Positions 44,965-57,560 are shown, counted from the first letter of the stretch. The stretch is DNA of 64,000 bases from Daucus carota subsp. sativus (GCF_001625215.2 NC_030382.2:31172610-31236609); one strand, 5' to 3'. The notes: a model not told the origin generated them from the sequence alone. Numbers and translations: made by a program.

Positions 44965-45586
44965 GAGTTAATGACACTTTGTGACCCCTAAGTTTGCTCC
45001 AAATGGCAGTTTAGTACCTAAACTTTAAAACGTGTCAATATGCACCCTAAACTTAACATTCCCGTGCAAGTTGTAACCCTTAGTCACTATTCCGTTCAAA
45101 TCTACTGTTAACTTTAACTGTCTGAGCGGTAACTGTGTGTATATCAGTTTCTAACAGCTAATTTATCCATTGTGACCCCTCAAAAATTATGTATTATATT
45201 TTGAAATTATTTCTGAACACACACAACGATGTAAAAAAATTTAAAATAATTTAAAAAATATGTATCTAGATTTAGAATCTGAAAATTTATATTTTTAAAA
45301 TTATTTTAAATTGTTTTTACATCGTTGTGTATGTTCAGAAATAATTTCAAAATATAATACATAATTTTTGAGGTGTCACAGTGGGTAAAGTAGCCGTTAG
45401 AAACGGATATACACACAGTTACCGCTCAAACAGTTAAAGTTAACGGTAGATTTGAACGGAATAGTGACTAGGGGTTACAACTTGCACGAGAATGTTAAGT
45501 TTAGGGTGCATATTGACACGTTTTAAAGTTTAGGTACTAAACTGCGATTTGGAGCAAACTTAGGAGTTACAAAGTGTCATTAACTC
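44965..45586. mobile_element. Foldback MITE of 622 bp, Mutator-like, 10 bp target duplication
   Basis: Flanked by CTCTCCCAAA on both sides (44955-44964, 45587-45596). Ends GAGTTAATGACACTTTGTGAC and GTTACAAAGTGTCATTAACTC. The two arms of about 290 bases pair along nearly their whole length around a short AT-rich centre near 45275. A transcript would form a very long hairpin. No coding capacity. Confidence 0.95.
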
Positions 45587-45737
45587 CTCTCCCAAACTTA
45601 TCATTACTGTCACTGTGATCTTACTTCATCTGACTATCCTGCCGATTCCAATATAATACTACTGCTCCTTCATTCAATCCCGCCTGTGAGCAAAGTTTCT
45701 ATAGAATTCAGGATTTGCTTTTATATATATATTTTAG

Positions 45738-45986
45738 TCGGTGGCGGAACCAGGATTTATTTCGACCCCGGGCTAAACTATTATTAAAATTTCAGCAAAA
45801 AAATTAAAAGTAAATATGCATACCTTAATTGGTTAAGTGGAGATATCTTTACTGTCTTTTTTTGAAGAAGGAATAGATGACAACTGAATTTTACGATTTT
45901 GCATATTTTGATAACATTGTAAGATAATTTCATCGTCTATGTCTTTAAATATGGCCTTTTCGATGTAAACCACCATGTTAAGTGGG

Positions 45987-46045
<59 letters not shown>

Positions 46046-46169
46046 TTTTTAAATTTGTCCCCGGGCTAAAAAACTAAAAATAAATAAATTATACTTATTA
46101 TTTTTTTCTCAGCCGGGGCTGGCGCCTGGGCTAGCGCCGGGGCTAGCCCCCCCTTGCTTCCGCCCCTGA
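45738..46169. mobile_element. hAT-type element containing an (AT)n array
   Basis: Ends TCGGTGGCGGAACCAGG and CTTCCGCCCCTGA, flanked by TATTTTAG and ATTTTTAG (8 bp, one mismatch). Inside are CCCCGGGCTAAA twice in the same orientation, an AT dinucleotide array at about 45990-46041, and a G+C-rich right part (GGCGCCTGGGCTAGCGCCGG). Confidence 0.75.
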
Positions 46170-46715
46170 ATTTTTAGTGATTTTCGTTTTATAAAATAAT
46201 AATTTGTGTTGTATAAATTAATGATTATCACCTTAGAAATTGGTGAAACAAGAATACAGAACCTGAATACAGAACGCATTCTCCGTTTTTAACATTCTTA
46301 TTCTTTTCATCATTCCACCACCATTATTAGTTATCACCACAGCAACGGGGGAGGATCAATTAAGAAAATTGGTCAAAATTGATCATCTTAGTGTGCTCGT
46401 TAAACTTAAAATTGATAAAAATAATTTTAATTATGAGAAAATCCCATATAAATATTATGCTATATCTCAACACTCTCACTCCACCTTACTCGAAATTCTA
46501 ATTTTTGAGTTATGAATACTCATCTTAAGATGATTTAAAGTTGAATTTGAGATCTCCATCAAATTTGAACTCATATTGAAAACCAATACAACTAAAATAT
46601 TATAATAATGGAGAAATGTATCAAATAAATTTTATATTGTATTTCAACAACGATCAGAAAAAAATCTACCACCTTCACATATATTGGACTAATTTCAAAG
46701 ATCAACTTTGTCATG
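46170..46715. other. Spacer
   Basis: No gene or bounded element seen. Confidence 0.5.
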
Positions 46716-46717
46716 TA

Positions 46718-47020
46718 CTCCCTCCGTCCCTCTCATTTCTTTACAGTTACTATTTTGGGATGTCCCTCTCATTTCTTTACGTTACCATAAATAGTAAGTT
46801 TTTTCATCATTACATCCACTATCTTCTCCCACTATCTCATATTTAACAATAAAAACTACTATTACACCCACTACTTTCTTCCACTATCTCAAATCTATTA
46901 TTAAATATTGATGGGTCCCACCACTTTACTCACTTTTCACCTAACTTTACTCATTTTTCATACATTGTCTTGGTCTCCGTGTCCCCCTCCAATGTAAACA
47001 ACTGAAGGGGACGGAGGGAG
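46718..47020. mobile_element. Stowaway-type MITE
   Basis: Starts CTCCCTCCGTCCCTCTCATTTC and ends GGGGACGGAGGGAG with TA on both sides. TCCCTCTCATTTCTTTAC occurs twice near the left end. The right part (CCCCCTCCAATGTAAACAAC) matches the MITE at 8070-8315. Confidence 0.9.
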
Positions 47021-49043
47021 TACTATTTTACGACAAAAAAACTACTATACAGTAACACAATTTGCAGTATTATCACCAGATGCCAAAAATACAGAACTAC
47101 TTGATTTTCTCGTTGTTTCCCACTAAATCTAAGTCTAATAATCACGCTCTTTTCCTGTTCATACTTTATTGGGTGATAGTCCGCAGTTTCATAAAGCAGG
47201 GTCTTTTGCCGTGGACTGTGACAGGGTGACGGTATTTTAATCCAATCTTGACGATAATTTTCTTATTTTATAACTAATAATTTTTTTACGGTGTGCCGTG
47301 AGCAAACAATAAGCACAAAATTAATAATTTTATTTTCATTTGATTGACTTATAGTTTTTAATAATGAGTACCCTCTTACATTCACAACAAACACACCAAT
47401 TAAAATAATCTAAATTTATAAATTTGATGTTTAGCATGTGTGAGCAAACACTAAACAAACTCTGTAACTAAATAGTAAATACACATCTCTGTCTCGAAAA
47501 CATGGAGTTTAGCAATTTCTTGTGGCGAAAACGCTGGGCCTGGCTGTGAGCCACTTAACTCGACTCGAACCCGACTCAACCCGAAACCTGATTTAGTGAG
47601 ACAAAAATCCGAAAGTGACCCGAAAATCATCCGTTTGACTCGAAATGGACTCGAAATGACCCGAAATTAGAATTTCATTTCTAATAACTAGAATTTTCAG
47701 TTTTATTCAATTTTAAGTGATTTTAGTTTAACCCGAAATCGACCCGATTGCTGACACGAACACGACCCGATATCCGAAATTGTCACCCCTAACTTAACTG
47801 CATGCAGCACAAGTATATGCATACACACCTGTAAGTCTGTGGCTGGTTATATAGGTAATAGGAGGTGGGTGTCTTGACGTAAATGTCCCTGTCCTAATCA
47901 ATCTTTATCTGTTTTCTTTGATTTTCTATACTGTATTTTAGTTATTTCCAAGTCATTGTCCGAGATCTTATTTCTCTGCTGTTCCTCTATTTCTGACTCC
48001 CAATACTTCCTCCCACACTTTCATTTAATTGAATTAATATTCCCCGTTCACAATTAAATTGATTATTGTGTTTGGTTGGGGAGAATGGAATGTAATGAAA
48101 TTAAATGAGTAAAAATACTTGAAACTTATAGAAAAAGGAAGGATATTTTGAACAAATTTTGAGGAAATGCAAAATTGCTATGATTAGAATCGAGAAAAAA
48201 TTGAGGATGGGAGAGAATGAAGCATTTCATCTCAAATTGAAGGTGTAATATCTAGCACATCAGTAAGGAATGGAATGGAGAAAAAAATGAATTTTTTTAA
48301 AAATTATCCATAAGATAGGTCATTTTTCGTTCCATTCCTTCAATTATGATATTTGAGGTTTCAGGATGATTGATTTATGCTCGAAGTGTTACTTTGATTA
48401 AATTGTTTGTGAGAAGTAATGAAGTACTCTGTACATGACCCGCTGCAGCCAGCTAGCTAAAATTAATGGTGTTTTGACAATATTACATTAATTATTATTA
48501 AAAGTGTTGCAGGTCTGATATTTCATATTTATGGTAATAAAATAAATAGAGGTGATAATTTTATGAATACTGATTTATAGAAATTTGAGTTGATATGCTA
48601 GGATGTCATGGTCAAGTAATTCAGCAAGAAACAACTGCTTGTGACTTGTAAGGACCAGTTGAGTTTTACTTTTTTGGCAACTTGGGCTTGTGTGTGTGTG
48701 TCTAAGCTTGACCATTACATCTCTCTGTCGCTTCTATTTGGTCCTAGTTACCTATCTTTTTTGTTGTTTAGCATCTGCACACCACCCTTTTCTTCACATT
48801 CCCTCTGTCACAAACCACACTGTCATACTCGTACCGAGCGGGTAAAATGTACGCAGACCTTACGCGAAGTTTCTTCCGTGACTCAGAGTGTTTTGAGTCA
48901 CATTCTTTTTAATTTTTTTTATTTAAATACATAAAGTTATACTTTCCAGGAACATGGCTACGTAGATTTCTGTAAAGTGGTTCATTCGTGATATTATTGT
49001 TTATAAGCTTTCATTATTGTTGTATTGTTTTTAGTTTGGGAGG
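47021..49043. other. Upstream region of the 5-phosphatase gene
   Basis: At 47530-47793 a run of CCCGA/CTCGA words (GACCCGAAATTAG, CGACCCGATATCCG) ending TTGTCACCCCTAAC looks like one end of a DNA transposon. At 48060-48350 are GGAATG words in inverted orientation, again MITE-like. The presumed promoter and leader lie between about 48600 and 49043; no clear core element can be assigned. Confidence 0.5.
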
Positions 49044-52000
49044 ATGAAAGCGCCCCGAGGAAAGCACTCTCAGGTATCTTCAACTGTGCTTTTCATTTTG
49101 ATATAGTTTGTTATTAAGATTTAAGATTATACTTGATGTTGAATTCAGACTTGAATAATATGTTTGAATGACTATTCCAATGTGTAGGCCTCTTGGCCTT
49201 CGAGTATGATGAAAAAATGGTTTAACATTAAATCCAAGAAGTATGAGCATGATGAAGATCGAGTGGATACTGATGCGGAGAGAAAGGAGACTGAGAGAGA
49301 GGATAGAGAGGACAGAGACAACGATGGTATTTGTCATTGGACTTGTTTAGTTGTTTTATGAATAAGGTTTTGAGTTGATGTTCTGTGTTTTATGAATATG
49401 GTTTTGGTGTGGTCTTGTAGCACGCTACGTTGAGGATATGCAGCGGCATGATGCTGATCAGGAGGATCTTCCGGGGACAAGGCAGGGAGATTTTGCTGAA
49501 TCCTCGTGTGAAACTTCAGGTTCTGTCTCAGTGATTCATGATTTTTCTTATAATTTCTGTGCTAATGGTACTGATTCTTTTAGAACTCATTCAGGCACCC
49601 AAGCAAGACGGCCTTATATTAAACACAGAAGAGGGAAATCAGAAACTCTGCGCGCGCAGTATATTAATACAAAAGATGTGAGGTTTGTCATCCTTCATAA
49701 CATTCTAATCTACTTTTTCTGTAGGTGGTTTTTTTTTTAACTGGCTTTGTTTTCTCTGTGTTAGTGTAGCTGATTGAGTTTGTTTGCTTCTGAGTAGGGT
49801 GACCATAGGTACTTGGAATGTTGCCGGAAGGCCTCCACATGACGATCTAGAAATTGATGAGTGGATCAGCATGGAAGAACCATCAGATATCTATATTCTT
49901 GGGTATGTATCTCAAATACCCAAATTTTTGTATTCTTTCGAGTCATAATAAGCTATTAATAGTAGTGAACAGTGTCATTTAGATTGTTATTGGTTTATAG
50001 ATTCCAAGAGGTTGTGCCTTTGAGTGCTGGAAATGTTCTAGGAGTAGAGACTAGAAGACCGATACTGCAGTGGGAGTCTGTCATTCGTCGAACATTGAAT
50101 AGAACTTTTGAACCAGACCCCAAACCGAAAAGCTATAGTGCCCCATTGTCTCCAGTATTTCCACTGTCTCCGGTATTCCCACTATCTCCAGTATTAAGGG
50201 CTTCTGCTGCTGATGATGATCTTCTTACTGACATTGGTGGAACTTCTGCACTAGAGTTGATACCTGAGGAGTCGTCAAACATTGGTAGTGAAAGTGATCC
50301 TAAACGCCAAACGGTGGATGAATTCATTGGGGTTGGAAAGAAATTTCGCTTGCAAAGAAGTAATAGCATTGATCAACATAGTAGACTGAATTGGCCCGAG
50401 CATCCATTAGATGCAATATCACAACTTATCTCTACAGGAAAGAAATTTCTACAAAGAAGTTATAGCATTGATCAATACAGTAAATTAAATTGGCCTGAAC
50501 GTCCACTGGATGTAACATCCCAGGTTCTCCCTTCTATGCGACGGGTATTAAGCATGAGCAGTTCAGCCAAAGTTCGTTCTGACTGGGTGAAGAATGCTAA
50601 AAATTTCAGCTCTCAATATAATGCAGTTGGTCATGGTAGGTCCGAGAAAATTGGAGTGATGTGGATGAACCGGGAAGATCAATCAGTAGTTTGTCTACCT
50701 GATGCTGATGTTTTAGATCTCTGTCCAGAAGTAGAAGAGCATTCTTTTGGAATACCTGAGCTGGAACATGAAAATTCAATTTTAGAAGATGGTGTAAAAT
50801 CACGACTTAAGTATATAAGGATTGTGAGTAAGCAAATGGTAGGAATATACATCTCTGTTTGGGTCCGTAGAAGATTGAGAAGACATATTAATAACTTGAG
50901 TGTCTTGCCAGTAGGAGTTGGACTTATGGGCTACATGGGGAACAAGGTATATAGCTTCTTTCACTATGAATTTTATTTTACCCTTATTTGGATGACATCA
51001 GTGCAGGCTTGTTTATGGAAACACGATGAATTCTCTCATGGAACTATAATGTACACAAATGATTAGTTAACAGTGTAGTGTTTGATTACAGACCTCTGAA
51101 AGATGCACTTGCATTGTGATTATGGACTGTTCTGAATTTTAGCATTCTACTATTCCTATAAAATTATGACAGCTTCAATTCTCTTACATTTTGTAGAATG
51201 TTTTGAGATCTTCTACCAATTGAGTGGCTATTTATAAGTCTTTTGACTGTTAACTTCTGGTTATACCAGTTTTTATATATCCTTACACCACATCATTACA
51301 TTTGTATAAGTAGTTTTAGCCTTCTAGGCATATGCTGGTTGACAAACTGAATATTCACTTTTTTATGGTTTCTGGTACAGGGATCTGTGTCCGTTAGTAT
51401 GTCTGTTTTCCAAACGCGGCTGTGCTTTGTGTGTTCACATTTAGCCTCTGGTCACAAGGAAGGGTATGAACAAAGGCGTAATGCTGATGTCTATGAGATC
51501 ATAAGACGCACTCAATTCTCATCTGCTTTTGACATTCACCAACCACTGACGATCCCATCCCATGAGTAAGCATTCTGTTTGTTGCATCGCTATATATATC
51601 TCTGATGGTCAATAGTGACCTGCATAAAATATATGTCATCCAATATGAAAGTTCCATTTAACTTGGGGTAAACTTTTAACTTTCTGCAATTAACTATATT
51701 TAGAAAATTACTTTTTTCATCAGATTGTGCATGTACATAGTTGAGCTGTACTAGCTTTGCACTAAGAGCAACCAGAACTCCTCGTGCTTCCCTGTGTTTT
51801 GAGTTCGAAGTTAAGTAATATGCTGTAGGTAACTCATGTAGAGGCGGTAAATTTTGGTAACACAGCAAAAAGGAAACAATGTGTAACTTTAGTCCTCCAA
51901 ATTTCAATCTGACTCTGTAAATTTTCTTAGTGTCCGTCTGTATCTGTAGTACAAGTATTGATATGAGTCATTGCCATGGTAAGTGATAAGTTGTAATAAA

Positions 52001-53146
52001 ATTTTGTGTTGAAACATCTGACCATGTGCTTCTGCAAACAGTCAGGTTTTCTGGTTTGGTGACTTAAACTATCGAATAAACATGTCAGACTCAAGGATAA
52101 GGAAGCTTGTTTCCATGAAGCAGTGGAATGAACTCCTTAATAGCGACCAGGTAAAACTTTGTACAATAAATTTGAAAGACAAACTTATCTTATTTAAATG
52201 AAACATTAGAAAGTAAAAATACTGATACTGGAAGTTACAAACAGTTTGATTTGGATCGAGGTGATGAAACGTGGTCAGAGCTGTTCCCGAATTTGAAAAA
52301 AAAATCTTCTAAGCAAGCAAGTAAAATGCTTGGAAAATAAAAATATGAAGTCCAACTACATATAAAGGTTTAAACCCCGGGAGAGATTATGGCGCTGCTA
52401 GCTGTATCATAGTTTTTAAATAAAAGATGATTTGTTTGCTAAGTTATATCATATATATTTGGACATATGCTCATGTTCTTTTACTGGATTGTACATGAAT
52501 GATGAATAATGGATTTTACTGGATGCATAATGCAGCTAAACAATGAACTACACAATGGAGTGTTTGATGGATGGAAGGAAGGACATATAAACTTTCCGCC
52601 TACTTACAAGTATGGTATCAACTCTGATGTATATGTTGGTGAAAATCGAAAAGAAGGGGAAAAGAAGAGATCTCCAGCATGGTATGTCATACTTTCTTAC
52701 AACCCCATCAGATCAAACATCATGAAAATTCGACACAGATGATGATTTCTTTTCTGGAAAAATTGTTGAAGTGCTTTTAATGAAGTTGAATCTTATAATT
52801 TCTCCATTTGTTTTTTTGCTTATTTTGCTAAAAAATTGTAAGGTATAAGGTGAGTTGAGAATTATATTTATCCCACATATATGAAGAGTCAATAACAGAT
52901 GAAAATTAAACAATATTGTTCTTATATAGGTGTGATCGCATACTGTGGTTAGGCAAAGGCATAAAACAGCTTTCGTACAACCGAGCAGAAATGTGGATCT
53001 CTGATCATCGGCCCGTCAGTTCAGACTTCTTGATTACAGTTGAAGTATTCGAACATCATAAGCTTCAGAAAGCTCTCATTGTCACAAGTGCAGTAATACA
53101 CCCTGATGATATTTTCGAAGTCGAAGACCTAGAAGTAGAAGACTGA
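49044..53146 (+). CDS. IP5P2: Type I inositol-polyphosphate 5-phosphatase (IP5PII / 5PTase2 type)
   Basis: Removes the 5-phosphate from soluble inositol phosphates and, in some members, phosphoinositides, damping IP3 and ABA signalling. Exons: 49044-49073, 49188-49326, 49421-49682, 49798-49902, 50001-50946, 51381-51565, 52042-52150, 52536-52681, 52930-53146; all GT-AG, sum 2139 bases (712 residues plus TGA). Landmarks: basic N-terminus [30 protein letters not shown] just before the catalytic fold; [52 protein letters not shown] (559-567); SPAWCDRILW (638-647); SDHRPV (665-670). All catalytic motifs are intact. The linker between the two halves of the domain (about 200-410) is long and repetitive: PLSPVF three times (227-244) and a 29-34 residue unit twice (291-353). 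Overall length exceeds the Arabidopsis protein by about 65 residues. The start matches the Arabidopsis MK-RRGK pattern. Confidence 0.95.
50335..50523 (+). repeat. In-frame duplicated 29-34 residue unit in the 5-phosphatase
   Basis: Copy 1 (50335-50436) and copy 2 (50437-50523) both read [23 protein letters not shown]. Copy 2 lacks a few residues. Just upstream, at 50143-50196, an 18-base unit encoding PLSPVF is present three times. Confidence 0.95.
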
Positions 53147-54680
53147 GAAGTAAGATTCAGTACCTTAAATTTTTTTAATTAATAATACTGGAATCTGGTG
53201 TGCTGGTTTTTTAATCAACATGAGATAAATATATACTGATAAAGTTGGCACCCTCTGCAATATAAAGTGGACTGCTTATTACTGAAAACTTTGCTTGCCC
53301 GAAAATTGAAGTTAGCATAGCATCTATTATGGAATCTGATGATGATGTATCATCTTGTTGCTGCATGCTGAGATTTTATTACCTTGTGTCTCTGGGGCAA
53401 ACAAATTGACAAGGTTATAATCTTGTTTAATGTTATTTAACAATACAAATTGTTGAGGATGATTGTAGAGTGGGAGTTGAATACAATCTTTTGCTTCTTG
53501 AAAATTTTCTTGATTGTCTTCAAAATAAAACACATGAATAAATAGAATAAACACATAATCAATGTAACAAGAGTTTTCAAAAATTCAGGTGGCTTTTTTG
53601 AATACTTTCATGTTGTGTAGTTAAAAATGGCAGGTTTCGAGGTTTCGAGTTTTTTGATATAGAATAAATCCATATTAAGTTTAACTTCCAAAATAGATTG
53701 TACTTTATCTGATGAATCAATGTGACTATTGTCCATTTTCTCTAATGTAGCTGTCAAATTATAACTCTCAAATTAGTCATTGATAAATCAATCATCAGCC
53801 GTTGATAGCTTCTTTTATTATGAATTGATAGTTTGTTTTCATTAGCTTCATTAGCTGTTGATGGGTTAAATAGTAGTTTATGAAGCTTTATTTTTTATCC
53901 GTTGATAACTTATATTTGGCCGTTGATCTCCACTTCACTTGAATATTTTTCATAACTTAGAATATTTAGAATTTGACGTTCTAACTACACATCTACTGAT
54001 GATAAAAACCAGTTGATCAACTTATTTTATCAACTGCAAAATTGTAAAGTAGCTATTTTGTTACACTAACTCATCGGATGATGCTCTGCTTATCAACGGA
54101 TGCTATAATTAGTGTCGTATGCGTCAATTATAACATATTCCTAACATTTAACATGTAGGCTTAGAGATTTTTAGTTTGGCACTCTACCAGCCGTGTAGTT
54201 GAATTTAACATTGTTATTGTCATTTCTTTGATGGGGCAGAAACAGATATCTTGCAACAAGGTGCTCCTTTTCATCCTCTTGGTACACAAATCCTACTAGC
54301 AGAATTGCAAGCTTGTATTCATTCTGACGATGATAAAAATGGCAAACAGTAAATCACCAAGAACCGTCACTCCGTCAGCACAGTAGCAAACTAATATTTG
54401 ATACAATTCCTTCTCTATATTAAGCCAAACATAAACAGGATATGTAGGGTCCTTTATCTAGAAGGGTCGTGAGACATATTTTTTGTATATAAGAGATGGA
54501 ATCGCAAGGGAAATGATGCAGCAGTTAATGTGTTTTATGTTGGTTTTGCATGTCTTATGGTACATGAAGCAAATCACATGGAAGGAATGGGTGACTTTTG
54601 TGCCTTAAAAAGAATCGTGATTCCTTTCCAGACAAATAAACATTGCGTGCTTCCATATCAATCTTACATATTAATTAAGT
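53147..54680. other. Downstream spacer of the 5-phosphatase
   Basis: 3' untranslated region, then AT-rich sequence with CCGTTGAT/ATCAACGG words around 53.8-54.1 kb. No gene or bounded element recognised. Confidence 0.5.
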
Positions 54681-54796
54681 GAGCATGATTGGATAACCTT
54701 TATCCTGGGACACCCAACCCCGGTTCGATTCTCACTCACCCAAGAAGTATTAGAATAGATAAACATATAAGCTTAAATTATTAAATAAAAAAAATC
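54681..54796 (+). mobile_element. SINE copy, same family as 9963-10100
   Basis: GAGCATGATTGGATAACC (A box), CGGTTCGATTCTC (B box), then CTCACCCAAGAAGTATTAGAATAGATAAACA and an A-rich tail. It aligns along its length with the minus-strand copy in DRT101 (CTCACCCCGAGAATTATTAGAACAGATA) but has a deletion between the boxes. ATTAATTAA on both sides is a possible target duplication. Confidence 0.8.
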
Positions 54797-54799
54797 TTC

Positions 54800-55199
54800 A
54801 ATTAATTAAAAAAAATACTTGATTAGTTTTGCACAAAAAATTTACCGATTACATTTTGATCGACAAGTGCAAAAAATATAACTCCATTTTCCAATATATA
54901 AAATCAGTAAAATGATGGATGTCGACCATTGATGTGATACGGATCTTTAAATTATATAGTAGCTCAAGTGGCGCCAGGAATTTCAGACATCACTATCGTA
55001 TGCACATTTTCTGCTTTTAAAAGCTTCCAATTTGCTTGAGGACAAAAACGACAAGGTGAATCTTTCAGAAGATAAAATATAGTACTAGAGTTATCCGATC
55101 TATCTTCTTATTTCTTCTCTCTGAAGCAGCTTTGCAGCGCCAGTTTGCAATGGCTCCAAATCTCAAAAATTGTTGAAGTAATATTCAAAATAACAGAGT
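54800..55199. other. Spacer
   Basis: Nothing recognised. Confidence 0.5.
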
Positions 55200-55500
55200 T
55201 AAAAAAAAATTATCTCAAATATCAGTTAGAGACGCTGATAATCTAGCGTTTTTAATTTTAGGATGAAAACAATAGATCGTGTAGCGTTTTGCTACTCGTG
55301 CGGCGTTTATTACGGTTATTCTATTTAAACGTTACACAGATGCACCTTTCTGATCAGGGTCAATCTAATTAAACGCTACACGATGTAGCGTTCTGTTAGG
55401 ATAACCTAACAAAACCCTACATCATCTAGCGTTTATAGTAAATAATCAAGACGCTAGACGGATGTAGTGTTACTAAATAGTATTTGAGGACCACTTTTCT
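55200..55500. repeat. TAGCGTTT/AAACGCTA word-rich patch, probable Mutator-like remnant
   Basis: About ten AGCGTTT, AACGCTA or GACGCTAGA words in both orientations, with AAACGCTACACGATGTAGCGTTC as a clear hairpin. The outer ends (CTCAAATATCAGT left, ATAGTATTTGAGG right) are weakly inverted. No confirmed target duplication. Similar in style to 1378-1580 and 39758-41050. Confidence 0.55.
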
Positions 55501-55898
55501 GGATCCAGATAGTTATGACATTAATTTGAATATATGGGTATTCAGGGCCAATGCCTTGCAAAAACCTCAACAGCAGGCAAATAAAAAGAATTTTCTATTC
55601 TATTATATAGTTAAAAAAATAGTAATATAAAGTTGCGTCACTATTAGTGTCTTTATTTATTATATTTTCATCTTATTTTCAAAAATACAATTAAAAAAGT
55701 TGCCTTTCTAGTTGTAAGAGATGCAATTAAGCTTGCATATATGATTTGGGTGAGCTTAAAATAAGTGTTTATTGCTTAAAGTAAAAAAGTGAAGTAGAAG
55801 TTAGAAGCAAGTTAAGATTTATAAGTGATAAAAGTGTTTGGGAAATAAGTAGAAGCCGTGAGACAAAAGCTAGTAATCGTAGCTTTTTTTTAAGTTTG
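55501..55898. other. Spacer with an AAGTGCTT-type repeat copy
   Basis: From 55742 (ATTTGGGTGAGCTTAAAATAAGTG) to about 55890 lies another copy of the repeat family seen at 2.4, 38.7 and 43.5 kb, interrupted by the hAT element at 55907. Confidence 0.55.
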
Positions 55899-55906
55899 CT
55901 CTGCAC

Positions 55907-56092
55907 CAGTGGCGGATCGGCCTATAAAGTAAGGGGGGTCAATTTTTTTGTAAAAAAAATTAAGAGGGGTCAAAAAAAATTAGGGGAGGGGTCAATTTCA
56001 ATTTTACAACCTAAAAATATGTATAATACTAAAAAAATTAAAATTTAAGGGGGTCAGTTGCCCCCTCTTGCCCCTTCTAAGATCCGCCTCTG
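55907..56092. mobile_element. Small hAT-type MITE
   Basis: Ends CAGTGGCGGATC and GATCCGCCTCTG, flanked by CTCTGCAC and CTCTGCGC (8 bp, one mismatch). GGGGTCAATTT is repeated inside. 186 bp. Confidence 0.88.
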
Positions 56093-56481
56093 CTCTGCGC
56101 ATAGCATTTCTCTAAATCTATTTGAATTTTATTTACGTTAACCAACAAAAATATATGTTGGATATTCTGAGGTACACAAGTTTAGCTACTGGCCGTTCTG
56201 TTTATGAAACAATATCACACCCTTCAGTCTGGATTGCTCACTGGTATGTCTTCATATCGATGTTTAATTAGCCGATAATATACCTCATCATTACATGTCC
56301 CGACTTGTCATATCCTATGCACATTTTTGCACAGTTTATGACTTCCCCTCGTTAAAATCATTGGTTATCAATTTTGGAAGTGGTTCGTTACTTAAAAGGG
56401 TACTTGTGGTCAAGTCTTGATCTTCTCTACAAACACAGTTTAATCTCTTACACCTGACTGCGATGCTGATTGAGCTAACTA

Positions 56482-56740
56482 CTCCCTCCGTCCCCTATTA
56501 CATGTCCATGTTGTTTTTCGAAGAGTCAAATTGACTATTTTTTTGAATAAACATTACTGATCATCTATTCATTATTTTTAAAATTCGAAAGTTGCATATT
56601 AAAGTAGACAAAATATACTTCCAAATGATATAATTTTTATTATTTTTATCAATTATATAATATATGTAAATTTTAGTCAAAATATATTCAATTTGACCGG
56701 TCAAAAGTCAAAATGGACATGTAAAAGGGGACGGAGGGAG
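56482..56740. mobile_element. Complete Stowaway MITE
   Basis: Starts CTCCCTCCGTCCCCTATTAC, ends GTAAAAGGGGACGGAGGGAG, TA on both sides. The inverted repeat extends through ATGTCCAT...TTGACT. It abuts the copia remnant on its right. Confidence 0.95.
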
Positions 56741-56747
56741 TATTCCG

Positions 56748-57195
56748 ATACAAGACCGTCCTTGACTAGTTTTTGTGTGTTGCTTGGTGGCTCACTTATT
56801 AGTTGGAAAGGCCAAAAACAACATGTTGTTTCCGGACTTAGAGACGCATGTTGTGAGCTAATTGAATTGTCTTGATTCTTCATGAATTGCAGTTCAAGTC
56901 TGTCACACCTATTACTCTCTTTTGTGATAATAAATCTATCCTGTTTTTCATGAACCCACCAAGCACATTGAGATTAACTGTCGCTTGGTGCGTAAAAATT
57001 TCAACAAGATCCTATCACTGCTCATCATATTTCTACTCATGAACAACCAGCTGATTTGTTTATCAAGACGCTCTGCTTTATGCAATTGCAGCATTTTTTG
57101 GTCAAGTCAATAGTCTATAACTTGTTTCTTCCTCCCAACTTGGGGAGAAATGATGACCTTACTACTGCAATTGAGACTACAAACAGAAGACACTA
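56748..57195 (+). pseudogene. Ty1/copia RNase H remnant
   Basis: The first frame reads DTRPSLTSFCVLLGGSLISW and KGQKQHVVS, the start of the copia RNase H segment (DxRxSxxGFCxFLGxSLISWK..KQ..VS). After a stop and a frame shift, sequence from about 56915 still encodes CDNKS, KHIEINCRLVR and, in another frame, AHHISTHEQPADLFIKTL. Several breaks make it dead. No LTR could be identified. Confidence 0.8.
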
Positions 57196-57367
57196 CTAAC
57201 TGTATGAGTTTGTTACAGATTGTGAAGTGTATATAGCTGGCCTCGATTTAATTGCTAGTCATTCATTCACGTCTTATTATTACTCATCCATTCATATCTA
57301 TTATTAATCATTGTAATTCAATACTCTTTCTAGTATAATTAAATCTCTCTTCTTGCAATTTATAATA

Positions 57368-57560
57368 GGGATTTTCTATGGTGTGCCCAAGGGCACACAA
57401 TAGTCCCTAACTCCAATAAAAATAGCTTCTTTTGATTGGTGGATGAACAATAAATGATGATGGCCCCCCTGCATTCACATCAACTCCACCAATCAAAATA
57501 AGCCATTTTTATAGAATTTAGTGTTTATTGTGTGCCCTTGGGCACACATTAGAAAGACCG
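57368..57560. mobile_element. Mutator-like MITE, 9 bp target duplication
   Basis: Flanked by TTTATAATA (57359-57367, 57561-57569). Ends GGGATTTTCTATGGTGTGCCC and the complement CGGTCTTTCTAATGTGTGCCC. Each end carries its own palindrome TGTGCCCAAGGGCACA; TTTTGATTGGTGGA is inverted inside. Confidence 0.9.

Noticed and set aside
56101..56480. Left part of the copia element or its LTR
   Set aside because: Some copia-like phrasing may be present, but no frame could be matched and no LTR pair was found, so it was not included.
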